Positions 10,088 through 18,440 of a stretch of 54,568 nucleotides of DNA are shown one piece after another (positions within the stretch are counted from its first letter, which is position 1; each line of letters begins with the position of its first letter). The notes below the pieces were generated by a model. The model was not told the origin of the DNA. It made no database searches and saw nothing but the letters and a program-made list of their open reading frames with translations. The DNA comes from Betaproteobacteria bacterium. GTDB taxonomy: Bacteria > Pseudomonadota > Gammaproteobacteria > Burkholderiales > Burkholderiaceae_D. The position numbers and the translations under genes were made by a program. The stretch is from contig JANYFL010000035.1 in assembly GCA_025362735.1 (NCBI GenBank), forward strand, positions 1 through 54,568. Direction: 5' to 3'.

Positions 10088-11344
10088 TCAAGAGGCCCCA
10101 GTTCGATTCTTAACTGAAATCAGTATTCGTGCAGCGTGATACAACACTTTGGGTTTGAAAAAATCGCTCAGTTTTCCACGCCCGAATAGCCCATCAACCA
10201 CGATGCGTTGCAAGGCGGGAGCCCGCTGCACTTGGGCCAGCAATCGCATGGAATTTTCTTCATTCAATGCATGACGCTGAACCAAACGGTAGAGGGCAAA
10301 ACGTCGTTTGAAACGTTTGCTGAGGCGCTTGCGGTAAGCCTCCAGGATTTGGGCTGCATCCAGATCCGAGGTGCCCGAGTGCCCGGACTGAGCAATGGTT
10401 TGTGCCAGAAACTCTGCGGATTCAAGGGCATAGTCAATGCCTTCGCCCGTCACTGGATTAACCAGGCCAGCCGCTTCACCCACGCATATCATTCGTCCGC
10501 TGCCCGCATATTCCGGCTTGAAATCAGTCCGTAACGGATAGGCTTTCAGCGGTGCACTCTGTCGCGCATTCGCAAGCATGGTTTGTAACAACGGGTGCTG
10601 CGCAATCAACAGTTTCAGGCGCTCAGCTTGTGGCATGGCTTCGCGCTTGAACACCCCGCAACCGATGTTGGCTGAAGTCGCGGAAGTGGGAAAGACCCAG
10701 CCGTAGCCCGGTTGATCAACGCCATCAAAGAACAAAATGACTTCGTCTTTTAATCCCGAAACATTCTCAAAATAAGCGCGTGCAGCATGTTCCAGTGGAG
10801 GCTTTTGCTTTAGCAGACCACTGGAACGCAACAATTGCGACTCGGCACCCGTGGCAAAAATGGCCAGCTTGCAAGTAAATAAGCGCCCATCTTCTGACTG
10901 AAGTTTGCAGTAATCCACCGTCTTGCCACTACCGGCGCGCACATCGGTAATGCGGGTGTTTTCGAAATAAGTCGGCCCCGCACGAAGCGCATGTTCCAGC
11001 AGAACTGTATCCAGCACATAACGCGGGATGACCAGCAAATCGGATGGCTCACGGCCTTTGGCCGACTTGCGAAAAGGAATTGAATAGGTCACTGCATCAC
11101 TCGCGCGCACGGTGACCCCCGTGCAGGCATGCGCCCGTGCACGGACCGCTTCGAGCATGCCCAGGCGTTCCAGTACACGTGCCCCCCTGGGCGTGATGCC
11201 ATCGCCACAAGTCTTGTCGCGCGGGAACCGTGCACGGTCGAATAAGGCGACGCGAAAACCGGCACGCGCAAGCAGATAGGCAGTTGCAGACCCGGCCGGG
11301 CCCGCTCCAATGATGCAAAAATCAAAATCGACCATGGCGCGCAT
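10088..11344 (-). CDS. FAD-dependent oxidoreductase, geranylgeranyl reductase family
   Basis: About 415 residues. The N-terminus has the dinucleotide-binding motif CIIGAGPAGSATAYLLARAG, then FPRDKTCGDGITPRG, typical of the geranylgeranyl reductase/halogenase-like flavoprotein family. The GD motif region is visible as MICVGEAAGLVNPVTGEGI. These enzymes reduce isoprenoid double bonds or act as monooxygenases; the substrate here cannot be told. Possible starts are 11344 and the ATG nine bases downstream at 11335. It is divergent from the GH17 gene across about 110 bp. Confidence 0.85.
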   Translation of the reverse strand: MRAMVDFDFCIIGAGPAGSATAYLLARAGFRVALFDRARFPRDKTCGDGITPRGARVLERLGMLEAVRARAHACTGVTVRASDAVTYSIPFRKSAKGREPSDLLVIPRYVLDTVLLEHALRAGPTYFENTRITDVRAGSGKTVDYCKLQSEDGRLFTCKLAIFATGAESQLLRSSGLLKQKPPLEHAARAYFENVSGLKDEVILFFDGVDQPGYGWVFPTSATSANIGCGVFKREAMPQAERLKLLIAQHPLLQTMLANARQSAPLKAYPLRTDFKPEYAGSGRMICVGEAAGLVNPVTGEGIDYALESAEFLAQTIAQSGHSGTSDLDAAQILEAYRKRLSKRFKRRFALYRLVQRHALNEENSMRLLAQVQRAPALQRIVVDGLFGRGKLSDFFKPKVLYHAARILISVKNRTGAS

Positions 11345-11452
11345 GATACCGGTTTGACTCTACTTCCGGCGGTCTGACGCCGTCCCGGAATCTGAGCTTT
11401 CGCTCGGTACAATACAAACGATTGATCTTCATCGTCTCTGAATTAAGGATCC

Positions 11453-13090
11453 ATGCCCTCCCTTGCCCCTGCTCACAAACACCGCTTGATTCTGGCTCTG
11501 CTACTCCTGGCCGCAATGGCTGCGACGCTTTTTTGGGTGCGCCTAGGTATTCCAGTCAAGATGGCCGATGCGCCTTCAGGCCGGATTGCCTGCGTTTCCT
11601 ACGCACCGTTCTATAAAGAAGGGGAAGCACCTTACGATCCCAAATTCATCGTTACAGCAGAGCGTATCGAGCAGGACTTGCGGGCACTTTCTCAACGCTT
11701 TGACTGCGTGCGTACCTACTCGGTCGGCAAAGGAATGGATCAGGTCCCACGTATCGCTCGCAAGGTGGGCATGAAAGTATTGCTCGGCGTCTGGTTGAAC
11801 CGCAATCCTAAGGACAATGCTGAAGAAATGGCCGTAGCCACCCAGCTCGCACAGGAAGAAAAGGCGGCAGGCGTCCAGACGATCAAGGCCATCATTGTCG
11901 GCAATGAAGTGCTGTTGCGCGGTGAATTGCCACAGACCAAACTCGCAGAACACATCCGCGCAATGCGCGAGGCGACGAGCCTGCCAGTGACATATGCCGA
12001 TGTCTGGGAATTCTGGTTGAAGTACCGCGAGGTTGAAAAGGCCGTCGATTTCGTCACCATTCATATCCTTCCGTATTGGGAAGACCGTCCCGTCGCTGTT
12101 GAAGATGCAGTCGATCATGTACGCAACATTCTCGAAAGAATGCAGGCTGCGTTTCCCGACAAGCAATTCCTGATCGGCGAAACAGGCTGGCCCAGTGCGG
12201 GACGCCAGCGCTGGGGAGCGGTGCCCAGCGTAGTAAACGAGGCACGTTTTTTACGCGAGTTTTTGGTCTTGGCCGAAAAAGAAAAGATCAATTACAACGT
12301 TATTGAAGCCTTTGATCAACCTTGGAAGCGGGGGCTCGAAGGCACGGTCGGCGGCTATTGGGGCATCTTCAATAGCCAGCTCGAAGCCAAGTTTCCAATG
12401 ACCGGTCCAGTGATCGAAGAAGTGGATTGGATGAAAGGCCCCATCGCGGGCTTGTTACTCGCCGTTCTTTTTGTGGTGTTGGCAAGGGCCGCCAAGATCA
12501 GTAAGTACCCTACCAAAAATCTCCGTAGCACTGCTGTACTGGCCTTGTCCGGCTATGCCACCGGCGCCATCCTGGCCGCGCAGTGGCGCCATATGGAATT
12601 CGCCAATCGCTTCGCAACCGAATGGGTTATCACCGGGTTCTGGGGCATTCTGGCTTTGATCACAACGGCATGGATTGCATTCAAGCTGGCGCGCTGGATG
12701 GATCAGGCCAATACAGCTCTCTTGCCGCCCCTGCCTGCAGTTGCTGATTTCAACACGGCACCAGACGGCATACGCTGGTTAGGCGTACTCCGGGCGATGT
12801 GGTTATTCGCAGCAGTCGTTGTGGATTTATTGCTGGTTTACGACGCGCGCTATCGTGATTTCCCCACCCTGTTGTTTGCGCCTGCAATGACGAGTTTTAT
12901 CTTGCTGGCTTTGATCAGTTACCGTGCTCCGCTCGGTATCGAAGAAAAACTAATGGCCGCAGCCATCGCCATTATGGGTATTGTGGTTGTCATACTAGAA
13001 CTGCCGATCAATGGCAGTGCCGTCTTGTGGGTGCTGTTTGGCTGGTCCTTCGCGGCGGCCATTCCTGTTTGGCACAAACAATCCCAATGA
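11453..13090 (+). CDS. Glycoside hydrolase family 17 protein with multi-pass membrane C-terminus
   Basis: 545 residues. An N-terminal TM segment (about 12-28) is followed by a GH17-type beta-1,3-glucan-active domain (about 40-320). The proton-donor Glu is in IIVGNEVLLRG and the nucleophile Glu in FLIGETGWPSAG. The C-terminal 210 residues contain about six hydrophobic segments. Proteobacterial GH17 membrane proteins are implicated in making or remodelling beta-1,3/1,6 glucans, including NdvB-type osmoregulated glucans (family knowledge). The membrane tail suggests a transglycosylase/synthesis role rather than a secreted hydrolase. There is no adjacent glycosyltransferase. Confidence 0.85.
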   Translation: MPSLAPAHKHRLILALLLLAAMAATLFWVRLGIPVKMADAPSGRIACVSYAPFYKEGEAPYDPKFIVTAERIEQDLRALSQRFDCVRTYSVGKGMDQVPRIARKVGMKVLLGVWLNRNPKDNAEEMAVATQLAQEEKAAGVQTIKAIIVGNEVLLRGELPQTKLAEHIRAMREATSLPVTYADVWEFWLKYREVEKAVDFVTIHILPYWEDRPVAVEDAVDHVRNILERMQAAFPDKQFLIGETGWPSAGRQRWGAVPSVVNEARFLREFLVLAEKEKINYNVIEAFDQPWKRGLEGTVGGYWGIFNSQLEAKFPMTGPVIEEVDWMKGPIAGLLLAVLFVVLARAAKISKYPTKNLRSTAVLALSGYATGAILAAQWRHMEFANRFATEWVITGFWGILALITTAWIAFKLARWMDQANTALLPPLPAVADFNTAPDGIRWLGVLRAMWLFAAVVVDLLLVYDARYRDFPTLLFAPAMTSFILLALISYRAPLGIEEKLMAAAIAIMGIVVVILELPINGSAVLWVLFGWSFAAAIPVWHKQSQ

Positions 13091-13101
13091 TTGAAACAAA
13101 T

Positions 13102-13203
13102 CTCTCAACACAGAGACACAGAGAATGGCAAGAGAGTGAGGGCACTGAGACTTAACGCTGTGCCTCTGTGAGGCTCCGTTCCTCTGTGTCTCTGTGTTGA
13201 GAG
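13102..13203. repeat. Dispersed palindromic repeat, CAGAGACACAGAG type (copy 1)
   Basis: Perfect 22-bp inverted arms at 13102-13123 and 13182-13203 enclose a 58-nt spacer rich in further CTCTG/CAGAG words. Related copies lie at 41292-41495 and 44255-44349, with a GC-richer version at 38341-38404 and 54518-54568. It sits between convergent genes and supplies the C-terminal codons of the minus-strand gene. As RNA it would fold into a long hairpin. Confidence 0.9.
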
Positions 13204-13604
13204 GTGATCTGTTTACCCTTCAGCATTCTGGCTTGCACCCCAGCAAGCACAACGGCACCCATCGCAACACTGACCGCTGCGGGTTCAAAGCAATACAACA
13301 CCAGCCCTGCCGCCCCAACGCAAAGCGCCAGCCAGGCGATAACGGCATTGCGATAAACCAGCGTCAACAGACTCAAAATCATCGCGGCATATCCCAACCC
13401 AAACCAGGCATAGGTGACGATAAAGGCTGCCCGGACTTTGCAGACCGGACTGGCCTCGCGCAACTGCACCCACAGCGTTGGGCCGGACGCATCACAAACC
13501 TGTGCAACCTCAGGTGGCTGGATCAACGCCACGCGAACATAGACGGTCAACAGGCAGATCAGCGCCGCAGCGATCCAGGGGGAAATTAGTTTGAATGCAG
13601 ACAT
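13152..13604 (-). CDS. Small membrane protein of unknown function, tail encoded by a repeat
   Basis: 150 residues with about four hydrophobic segments (near residues 8-26, 60-82, 88-105 and 110-127), so an integral membrane protein. Two cysteines in the first external loop (QVCDASGP and SPVCKVR) could form a disulfide. No family is recognised. The last 17 or so residues (from TSQHRDTEERS) are translated from the right arm of the palindromic repeat, so the repeat probably replaced the original C-terminus. It is convergent with the GH17 gene. Confidence 0.6.
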   Translation of the reverse strand: MSAFKLISPWIAAALICLLTVYVRVALIQPPEVAQVCDASGPTLWVQLREASPVCKVRAAFIVTYAWFGLGYAAMILSLLTLVYRNAVIAWLALCVGAAGLVLYCFEPAAVSVAMGAVVLAGVQARMLKGKQITSQHRDTEERSLTEAQR

Positions 13605-13724
13605 AAGGAAAGTATCTCATGACCTTGTCGATAGATTACTTACGGATTTTTTGTGTATTCTGCAAGAAAGTGGCAATCTAGAGACTGCTTGCAAAACAGA
13701 ACAAATCAATGAGACAAAAACTTC

Positions 13725-14888
13725 ATGTCTGATACGGGCCTGATCCTTTCTGGCGGCGGCGCACGAGCTGCCTATCAGGTCGGCGTTCTCAAAGCCATTG
13801 CCCAATTACTCCGTACAGAAAACGGAACAGATACACGCATCAATCCATTCCCGATCATTGTCGGGACTTCCGCAGGCGCCATCAATGCCACCGGACTTGC
13901 TGCAGGTGCGGCAGACTTCCAAGATGCGGTGGCACGCATCGTCAATGTGTGGGAAAACTTTCAGGCTGAAGACGTTTATCGTTCTGACTCGCTCGGTGTG
14001 ATCCGCACAGGCGCCCGCTGGCTCAGTGCTCTTTCATTTGGTTGGGCCTTGCGACGCTGGTCCAAGCTGCGCCCCAAGTCCTTGCTCGATAATGCGCCGC
14101 TTACCGATTTGTTGAAAGGCATAATCGATTTCCCCTCGATTGACGCCGCACTGGAATCCGGGGCACTCAAGGCATTGGCGATTACGGTCTCGAGCTACTC
14201 GTCGGGTCAACACGTAACGGTCTATCAGGCTTCGCGCGAAATCGAAGCCTGGACACGCACGCAACGCCTGGCCATTTCGGGACAGATTCGACTCGAACAT
14301 TTGTTGGCCTCATCGTCGATTCCATTCGTCTTCCCGGCGCAGGCGCTCAAACTCAACGGACGGCTCGAATATTTTGGCGACGGGGCCATGCGTCAGCTTG
14401 CACCAACCAGCCCGGCCATTCATCTCGGTGCTGAGAAAGTGCTGGTCATCGGTGCGGGCCGCCTGAACGAACCTCCACCGCCGGTCAATGAGGCAGAACC
14501 GACCTACCCCAGCCTCGCGCAAATTGCCGGCCATGCCTTGTCGAGCATCTTCCTGGATGGGCTCGCCGTGGATATTGAACGGCTGATGCGGATTAACAAA
14601 ACCTTGTCGTTGCTAACGCCCGAAGCGCGCGCGCAAAGCAGCCTGCGACCAATCGAGGTACTCGTCATTGCACCCTCGCAGCGACTTGATGAAATTGCAT
14701 CGCGCCATGTCCACAATCTGCCATTGCCGATCCGTTCGTTGTTACGCGGCGTCGGCGCGACTGAAGCCAAGGGTGCGGCTTTGGCAAGTTATCTGCTTTT
14801 TGAATCGAGTTACACGCGCGAATTAATCGATCTGGGCATGGCTGACACGATGGCCCGCAAACAAGAAGTCCTGGATTTTCTTAATTGA
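13725..14888 (+). CDS. Patatin-like phospholipase
   Basis: 387 residues, cytoplasmic by appearance. The oxyanion motif LILSGGGARAAYQVG is near the N-terminus, the nucleophile is in IIVGTSAGAIN (GxSxG), and the catalytic Asp is probably in YFGDGAMRQ (DGA). All parts of the Ser-Asp dyad are present, so an active lipid acyl hydrolase is likely; its substrate is unknown. It ends 26 bp before the start of the RNase gene on the same strand, so the two may be co-transcribed. Confidence 0.9.
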   Translation: MSDTGLILSGGGARAAYQVGVLKAIAQLLRTENGTDTRINPFPIIVGTSAGAINATGLAAGAADFQDAVARIVNVWENFQAEDVYRSDSLGVIRTGARWLSALSFGWALRRWSKLRPKSLLDNAPLTDLLKGIIDFPSIDAALESGALKALAITVSSYSSGQHVTVYQASREIEAWTRTQRLAISGQIRLEHLLASSSIPFVFPAQALKLNGRLEYFGDGAMRQLAPTSPAIHLGAEKVLVIGAGRLNEPPPPVNEAEPTYPSLAQIAGHALSSIFLDGLAVDIERLMRINKTLSLLTPEARAQSSLRPIEVLVIAPSQRLDEIASRHVHNLPLPIRSLLRGVGATEAKGAALASYLLFESSYTRELIDLGMADTMARKQEVLDFLN

Positions 14889-14914
14889 TTTCATTCGTTT
14901 ACAGCCCATCCACA

Positions 14915-15346
14915 ATGAAAACCCCTCTTCACAAGTATGTGACCTCGATATTGATGGGTCTGTGCATCTTAAGTGCGTTGACACTGAGTCTGTGTAGCGC
15001 TGATAGCCATGCATGCGTTACGGCAGAAGGCACCGCCAACCTCTATGCCATCGTGCTGGTTCACGACCTGCCGCCCGAAGCCCGCAAGACGTTGGACAGT
15101 ATCAAAACAGGTGGCCCGTTTCCCTATCGCCGCGATGGCAGCGTTTTCGGCAATCGCGAGCATTTTCTCCCCTCTCGCTATCACGGCTACTACACGGAGT
15201 ACACGGTTCTCAAACCCGGCTCTCCAGACCGTGGCGCTCGCCGCATCATTGCAGGTGCGGGGAAGGAACGTAATCCACGACTTTCGGGTGAGTATTACTA
15301 CACCGACGATCACTACCAGAGCTTCAAGAAAATCATCGAACGATAA
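14915..15346 (+). CDS. Secreted guanyl-specific ribonuclease (barnase/RNase N1 type)
   Basis: 143 residues from ATG 14915, chosen because a signal peptide (about residues 1-30) follows directly. The mature part matches small bacterial guanyl-specific RNases: TGGPFPYRRDGSVFGNRE, then YYTEYTV (catalytic Glu), RGARRI (Arg) and TDDHYQSF (His). All the catalytic positions expected of the family are present. It is followed 28 bp later by a barstar-type inhibitor, the usual RNase/inhibitor pairing. The exported enzyme probably degrades extracellular RNA or acts as a toxin; which of these cannot be told. Confidence 0.85.
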   Translation: MKTPLHKYVTSILMGLCILSALTLSLCSADSHACVTAEGTANLYAIVLVHDLPPEARKTLDSIKTGGPFPYRRDGSVFGNREHFLPSRYHGYYTEYTVLKPGSPDRGARRIIAGAGKERNPRLSGEYYYTDDHYQSFKKIIER

Positions 15347-15374
15347 CGTCGAATACTGATTACCGGAACCCGCC

Positions 15375-15755
15375 ATGACCAACGCTTCCATTCTGGACAG
15401 CCTTCCATTGCAAACCGTACAAATGCGGACGCATAGTATTGAAGCCTTGAAACACGCGGCTGAAACCGCAGGGCTGAACTTCCATCTGGTTCATGTCACC
15501 GGCAAGAAAAGCAAGGCCGCCTTGCTGGAAGCGATTGCCAAGACCCTCCAATTCCCGGCCCATTTCGGTGGCAATCTGGACGCCCTTTATGACTGCCTGA
15601 ATGATTTAACAGGGGGTCAGGTCATCGTGCTGGAAGCCTTGGCCTCTGACCACGCTACCGAAGCCGTTCTCGATGTTTTCAAGCACGCCGCCAAGGATTT
15701 TGCTCAGCGGAATCTGAGTTTTCGTGTCTTCTACCATTGCGTTGACACCGATTGA
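15375..15755 (+). CDS. Barstar-type ribonuclease inhibitor
   Basis: 126 residues. The central part HFGGNLDALYDCLND is the barstar signature that inserts into the RNase active site. It lies directly behind the secreted RNase gene in the same direction, consistent with protecting the cytoplasm from unexported enzyme. The Asp-rich helix after the GGN motif is intact. The gene ends 73 bp before the left copy of the direct repeat that bounds the accessory interval. Confidence 0.88.
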   Translation: MTNASILDSLPLQTVQMRTHSIEALKHAAETAGLNFHLVHVTGKKSKAALLEAIAKTLQFPAHFGGNLDALYDCLNDLTGGQVIVLEALASDHATEAVLDVFKHAAKDFAQRNLSFRVFYHCVDTD

Positions 15756-15828
15756 TCCAACACAGACATGCTCCGTCCAACTGTCCAATCAAGCAATGCA
15801 TGGTGTGATGTACACCCAAATGGCATTT

Positions 15829-15868
15829 CTCACCAACCATTTGTGGTCTGGTTCTTGAAATCATCCAA
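15829..15868 (+). repeat. Left copy of 40-bp direct repeat bounding the accessory interval
   Basis: These 40 bases match 27553-27592 at 38 positions (differences at the 5th and 18th bases). The right copy contains the groES -35 hexamer TTGAAA and joins a full promoter. The left copy has the same TTGAAA but then runs into unrelated sequence without a -10. The right copy therefore looks ancestral in context and the left one a duplicate, or both are attachment-site-like ends of an inserted element. Confidence 0.85.
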
Positions 15869-16134
15869 TATAGAGAGATATGAGCCTGCCCCTTTAATTG
15901 GTTTAATTGCTCAGATTTTCATCAGCCGGTGTTAGATGCTGTGCGAACAAGATACCTGTCTGAGGTTGATACGAATCCGTCCAACCTGGACAGCCGGAGT
16001 GAAATTTGCAGCTAATGCCGTGGCTATCAAAAGCAGGTTGAGGCTGGAAGCAGCTACCCACGAAAGGCAGCTGTCCGGTGGTCCAGTTCAACCCTTTTTA
16101 GACGCAACGCGTGAAATTCGCCATCGTGCGCCAA
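15869..16134. other. Non-coding stretch inside the left edge of the accessory interval
   Basis: About 265 bp with no supported gene. Near its start (15889-15898) is CCCCTTTAAT, the reverse complement of ATTAAAGGGG found at 18008-18017 beyond the SDR gene, so the two form an inverted pair around the AraC/SDR module. The rest is not recognised. Confidence 0.4.
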
Positions 16135-17064
16135 TCAGTCCTGTTCCTCAGCCACCTCACCCTTGGCATAGCGTCCAGGGGGGATGCCCACATGACGTGT
16201 GAAGGCAGCGCCGAAGGCGCTGACGGAGCTGTAGCCAACGCGCTCTGCGATTTTGGCGATTGCAACCTCGCGTTGTCGCAACAGTTGCATGGCCATGGCC
16301 ATGCGCCATGCTTGCAGATAGTCCATGGGCGTGACGCCGACAGCTCGACTGAAGCGGTCGAAAAAGGCGGACCGTGACATGGCAGCTTCGCGTGCCAGCT
16401 GCGCAACGCTCCAGGGGGCTGAGGGCTGCGCATGCATGAGGCGCAGCGCCAGCGCTAATTTAGGGTCAGACAAACCCCGCACCAAGCTTGGTGATGCCGC
16501 TGTGCTGGCGCTGGAACGCAGGGCTTCTATCAAAAGCACTTCCAGCAGGCGCGCCATCACGATGTCGCGCGCGGGGCGGTCGGTGCGGGTTTCGTCGCCC
16601 AGCAGTTGGACGAGTGTGGTCAAGCGAGGCTCGCTGCGCACATGCACCCACTGAGGTAGCAGAGGCAGCAGCAAGGCTGCGTCTGGCGAGCCCATCACGC
16701 AATTGCCAACCAGCATGCGCACGTCCACCGCGCCTTGTGGGTCACCCACGCGCGCGCTACCTTCCATGGCCGCAATGGGAGTGGTGACCACTTCGCCCAC
16801 GCGAGGCGGCAGCCGGTCCAGACTGGAGGTCGCAAAACTGCGCGCCGCCGGGATTAGTGCAAAGTCACCTGCATTCAGGGTGATGGTGTCGCTTTGTGCA
16901 GGGCCGTCTACCGTCAAATGGCAGCTGCCGTCCAGCACTGCGAAGTAGCACGGGCGGCCCATTTCCGTGCGGCGCACGGCCCACGGTGCCGACGCCACCA
17001 CCACCTTGGAAAAAGGAGCACCCGGCTGCAGCAACGAAACGATATCAGCAAGTGGGTCGACCAT
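16135..17064 (-). CDS. AraC-family transcriptional regulator
   Basis: 309 residues. The N-terminal half is a cupin-type ligand-binding domain of the AraC_binding_2/cupin_6 kind (CYFAVLDGSCHLTVDG, NAGDFALIP). The C-terminal 100 residues hold two helix-turn-helix motifs (WSVAQLAREAAMSRSAFFDRFSRAVG and IAKIAERVGYSSVSAFGAAFTRHVG). It is divergently oriented to the SDR gene with 95 bp between starts, the classic arrangement for an AraC regulator controlling its neighbour. The inducer is unknown. Confidence 0.92.
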   Translation of the reverse strand: MVDPLADIVSLLQPGAPFSKVVVASAPWAVRRTEMGRPCYFAVLDGSCHLTVDGPAQSDTITLNAGDFALIPAARSFATSSLDRLPPRVGEVVTTPIAAMEGSARVGDPQGAVDVRMLVGNCVMGSPDAALLLPLLPQWVHVRSEPRLTTLVQLLGDETRTDRPARDIVMARLLEVLLIEALRSSASTAASPSLVRGLSDPKLALALRLMHAQPSAPWSVAQLAREAAMSRSAFFDRFSRAVGVTPMDYLQAWRMAMAMQLLRQREVAIAKIAERVGYSSVSAFGAAFTRHVGIPPGRYAKGEVAEEQD

Positions 17065-17159
17065 ATTGGACTATTGAAACAAGGAAATGGACATTTAAGC
17101 ATAGTAAGTCCGGCTTACAGCACGTATCGTCCAAAGCTTGCAAACCCAAGGAGTTGTTG

Positions 17160-17912
17160 ATGTCTGTCATTTCCTCTGTTCTCATTACGGGTTGTTCGTC
17201 GGGCTTTGGCCTGGAGACCGTCCGTTTCTTTCTTGACAAAGGCTGGCGCGTGGTCGCCACCATGCGTACACCGCGAGAAGACCTGTTGCCGCGTTCTGAG
17301 CGCCTAGGCCTGCTGGCGTTGGACGTGACCAATGCAGACAGCATCCGTCGCTGCGTGGAAGAGGCCGGACCGATTGATGCCCTGGTCAACAATGCGGGTG
17401 TGGGCTTGCTGGCGCCGTTCGAAGGAATTACGCTTTCCAGTGTCCGTGACGTCTTCGAGACCAACACCTTCGGTACTATGGCGATGACGCAGGCCGTGCT
17501 GCCACAGTTCCGACAACGGCGCTCAGGTGTGGTGGTGAACGTGACCTCGAGCGTAACCTTGAAGTCGCTGCCGCTGTTGTCGGTCTATACCAGCAGTAAA
17601 GCTGCGGTCAATGCGTTTACAGAATCCCTGGCGCTGGAGCTGGAGCCCTTCAATGTGCGTGCCAGACTGGTGTTGCCGGGGCGCGCTCCGAGCACCAGTT
17701 TTGGCGACAACGCCCGTCGGCGCATGGCAGGCAGCGAGCACGAAGCCTATGCCGATTTCACGCAAAAAGCATTCAAGGCGGTGCGTGACACCGCCACACC
17801 GGTGACCTACGCGCAGAATGTTGCCGAGGCTGTGTGGTGTGCGGTGACTGACCCAGCCGCCCCTATGCGCACACCGGCGGGCGCTGATGCGGTGGCGCTA
17901 ACGCTGGCCTGA
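17160..17912 (+). CDS. Short-chain dehydrogenase/reductase
   Basis: 250 residues from ATG 17160, chosen because AAGGAG (17148-17153) is 6 nt upstream and the Rossmann motif follows at once (LITGCSSGFG, a TGxxxGxG motif). NNAG is at about residue 80. The catalytic Ser precedes YTSSK (YxxxK). A classical NAD(P)-dependent oxidoreductase; its substrate is unknown. It is divergent from the AraC-family gene, which probably regulates it. The open frame extends far upstream but that part lies over the regulator gene and is not expected to be translated. Confidence 0.9.
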   Translation: MSVISSVLITGCSSGFGLETVRFFLDKGWRVVATMRTPREDLLPRSERLGLLALDVTNADSIRRCVEEAGPIDALVNNAGVGLLAPFEGITLSSVRDVFETNTFGTMAMTQAVLPQFRQRRSGVVVNVTSSVTLKSLPLLSVYTSSKAAVNAFTESLALELEPFNVRARLVLPGRAPSTSFGDNARRRMAGSEHEAYADFTQKAFKAVRDTATPVTYAQNVAEAVWCAVTDPAAPMRTPAGADAVALTLA

Positions 17913-18440
17913 TATAGCGGGTAGCTCGCCCTATAGTTCGACCCTTCGCCCGCAAGCAGCCACAGCAGGTGAATGTGGGTCTTTCTGACAGCGAGGATTA
18001 AAGGAGGATTAAAGGGGTCGCCCATTAGCCAACCTAAGTCAAGTGGGTAAAACCATTCCTGGCATCCTGTATCAGAGGATGCCGCATAGGGTTGATACCA
18101 CGCGCGCCCACGACAACCAGCCCTTGCCTGCCTGAAACCGTATCCCGCGTTTCTCTCAATTGGCTGCGAATGAATCGCGCCAGCCACCCATCAGGATCAA
18201 GCGGTGCGCGCTGCTCTGCCTCCGCCCTGGCAGCCCCCGGCTGCCCCAGAAACACGTCGGTACCGTCTCGCGTCCAATGGACTGGACATACTCGTGGTTG
18301 CCCGCTGGGGGCACCAAACCCAAAGTGGCTCGCGCTCCGGACGATTCATTGGTCAAGCAATGGCGGCGCGACACGCTGTTCAATCATGCTCATGGCTCAA
18401 GGCCAGGCCCCTTAAGTGACTTAGCATGCCGCGCCAAACC
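17913..18440. other. Non-coding or gene-remnant region between SDR and the IS110-type gene
   Basis: No intact gene. On the minus strand two overlapping frames around 18034-18383 read like a coding sequence broken by a frameshift (segments LVPPAGNHEYVQSIGRET and RFIRSQLRETRDTVSGRQG), but no family is recognised. ATTAAAGGGG at 18008-18017, with a partial tandem copy just upstream, resembles short REP-like words common in betaproteobacterial spacers. The IS110-type element should end somewhere in 18400-18440, but no terminal repeat could be fixed. Confidence 0.35.

Noticed and set aside
13102..13203. Palindromic repeat considered as a CRISPR or tRNA
   Set aside because: There is a single inverted pair with no spacer-repeat periodicity and no cloverleaf.
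16896..17159. Upstream extension of the SDR frame
   Set aside because: It runs antisense through the AraC gene. The Rossmann motif and RBS both place the start at 17160.
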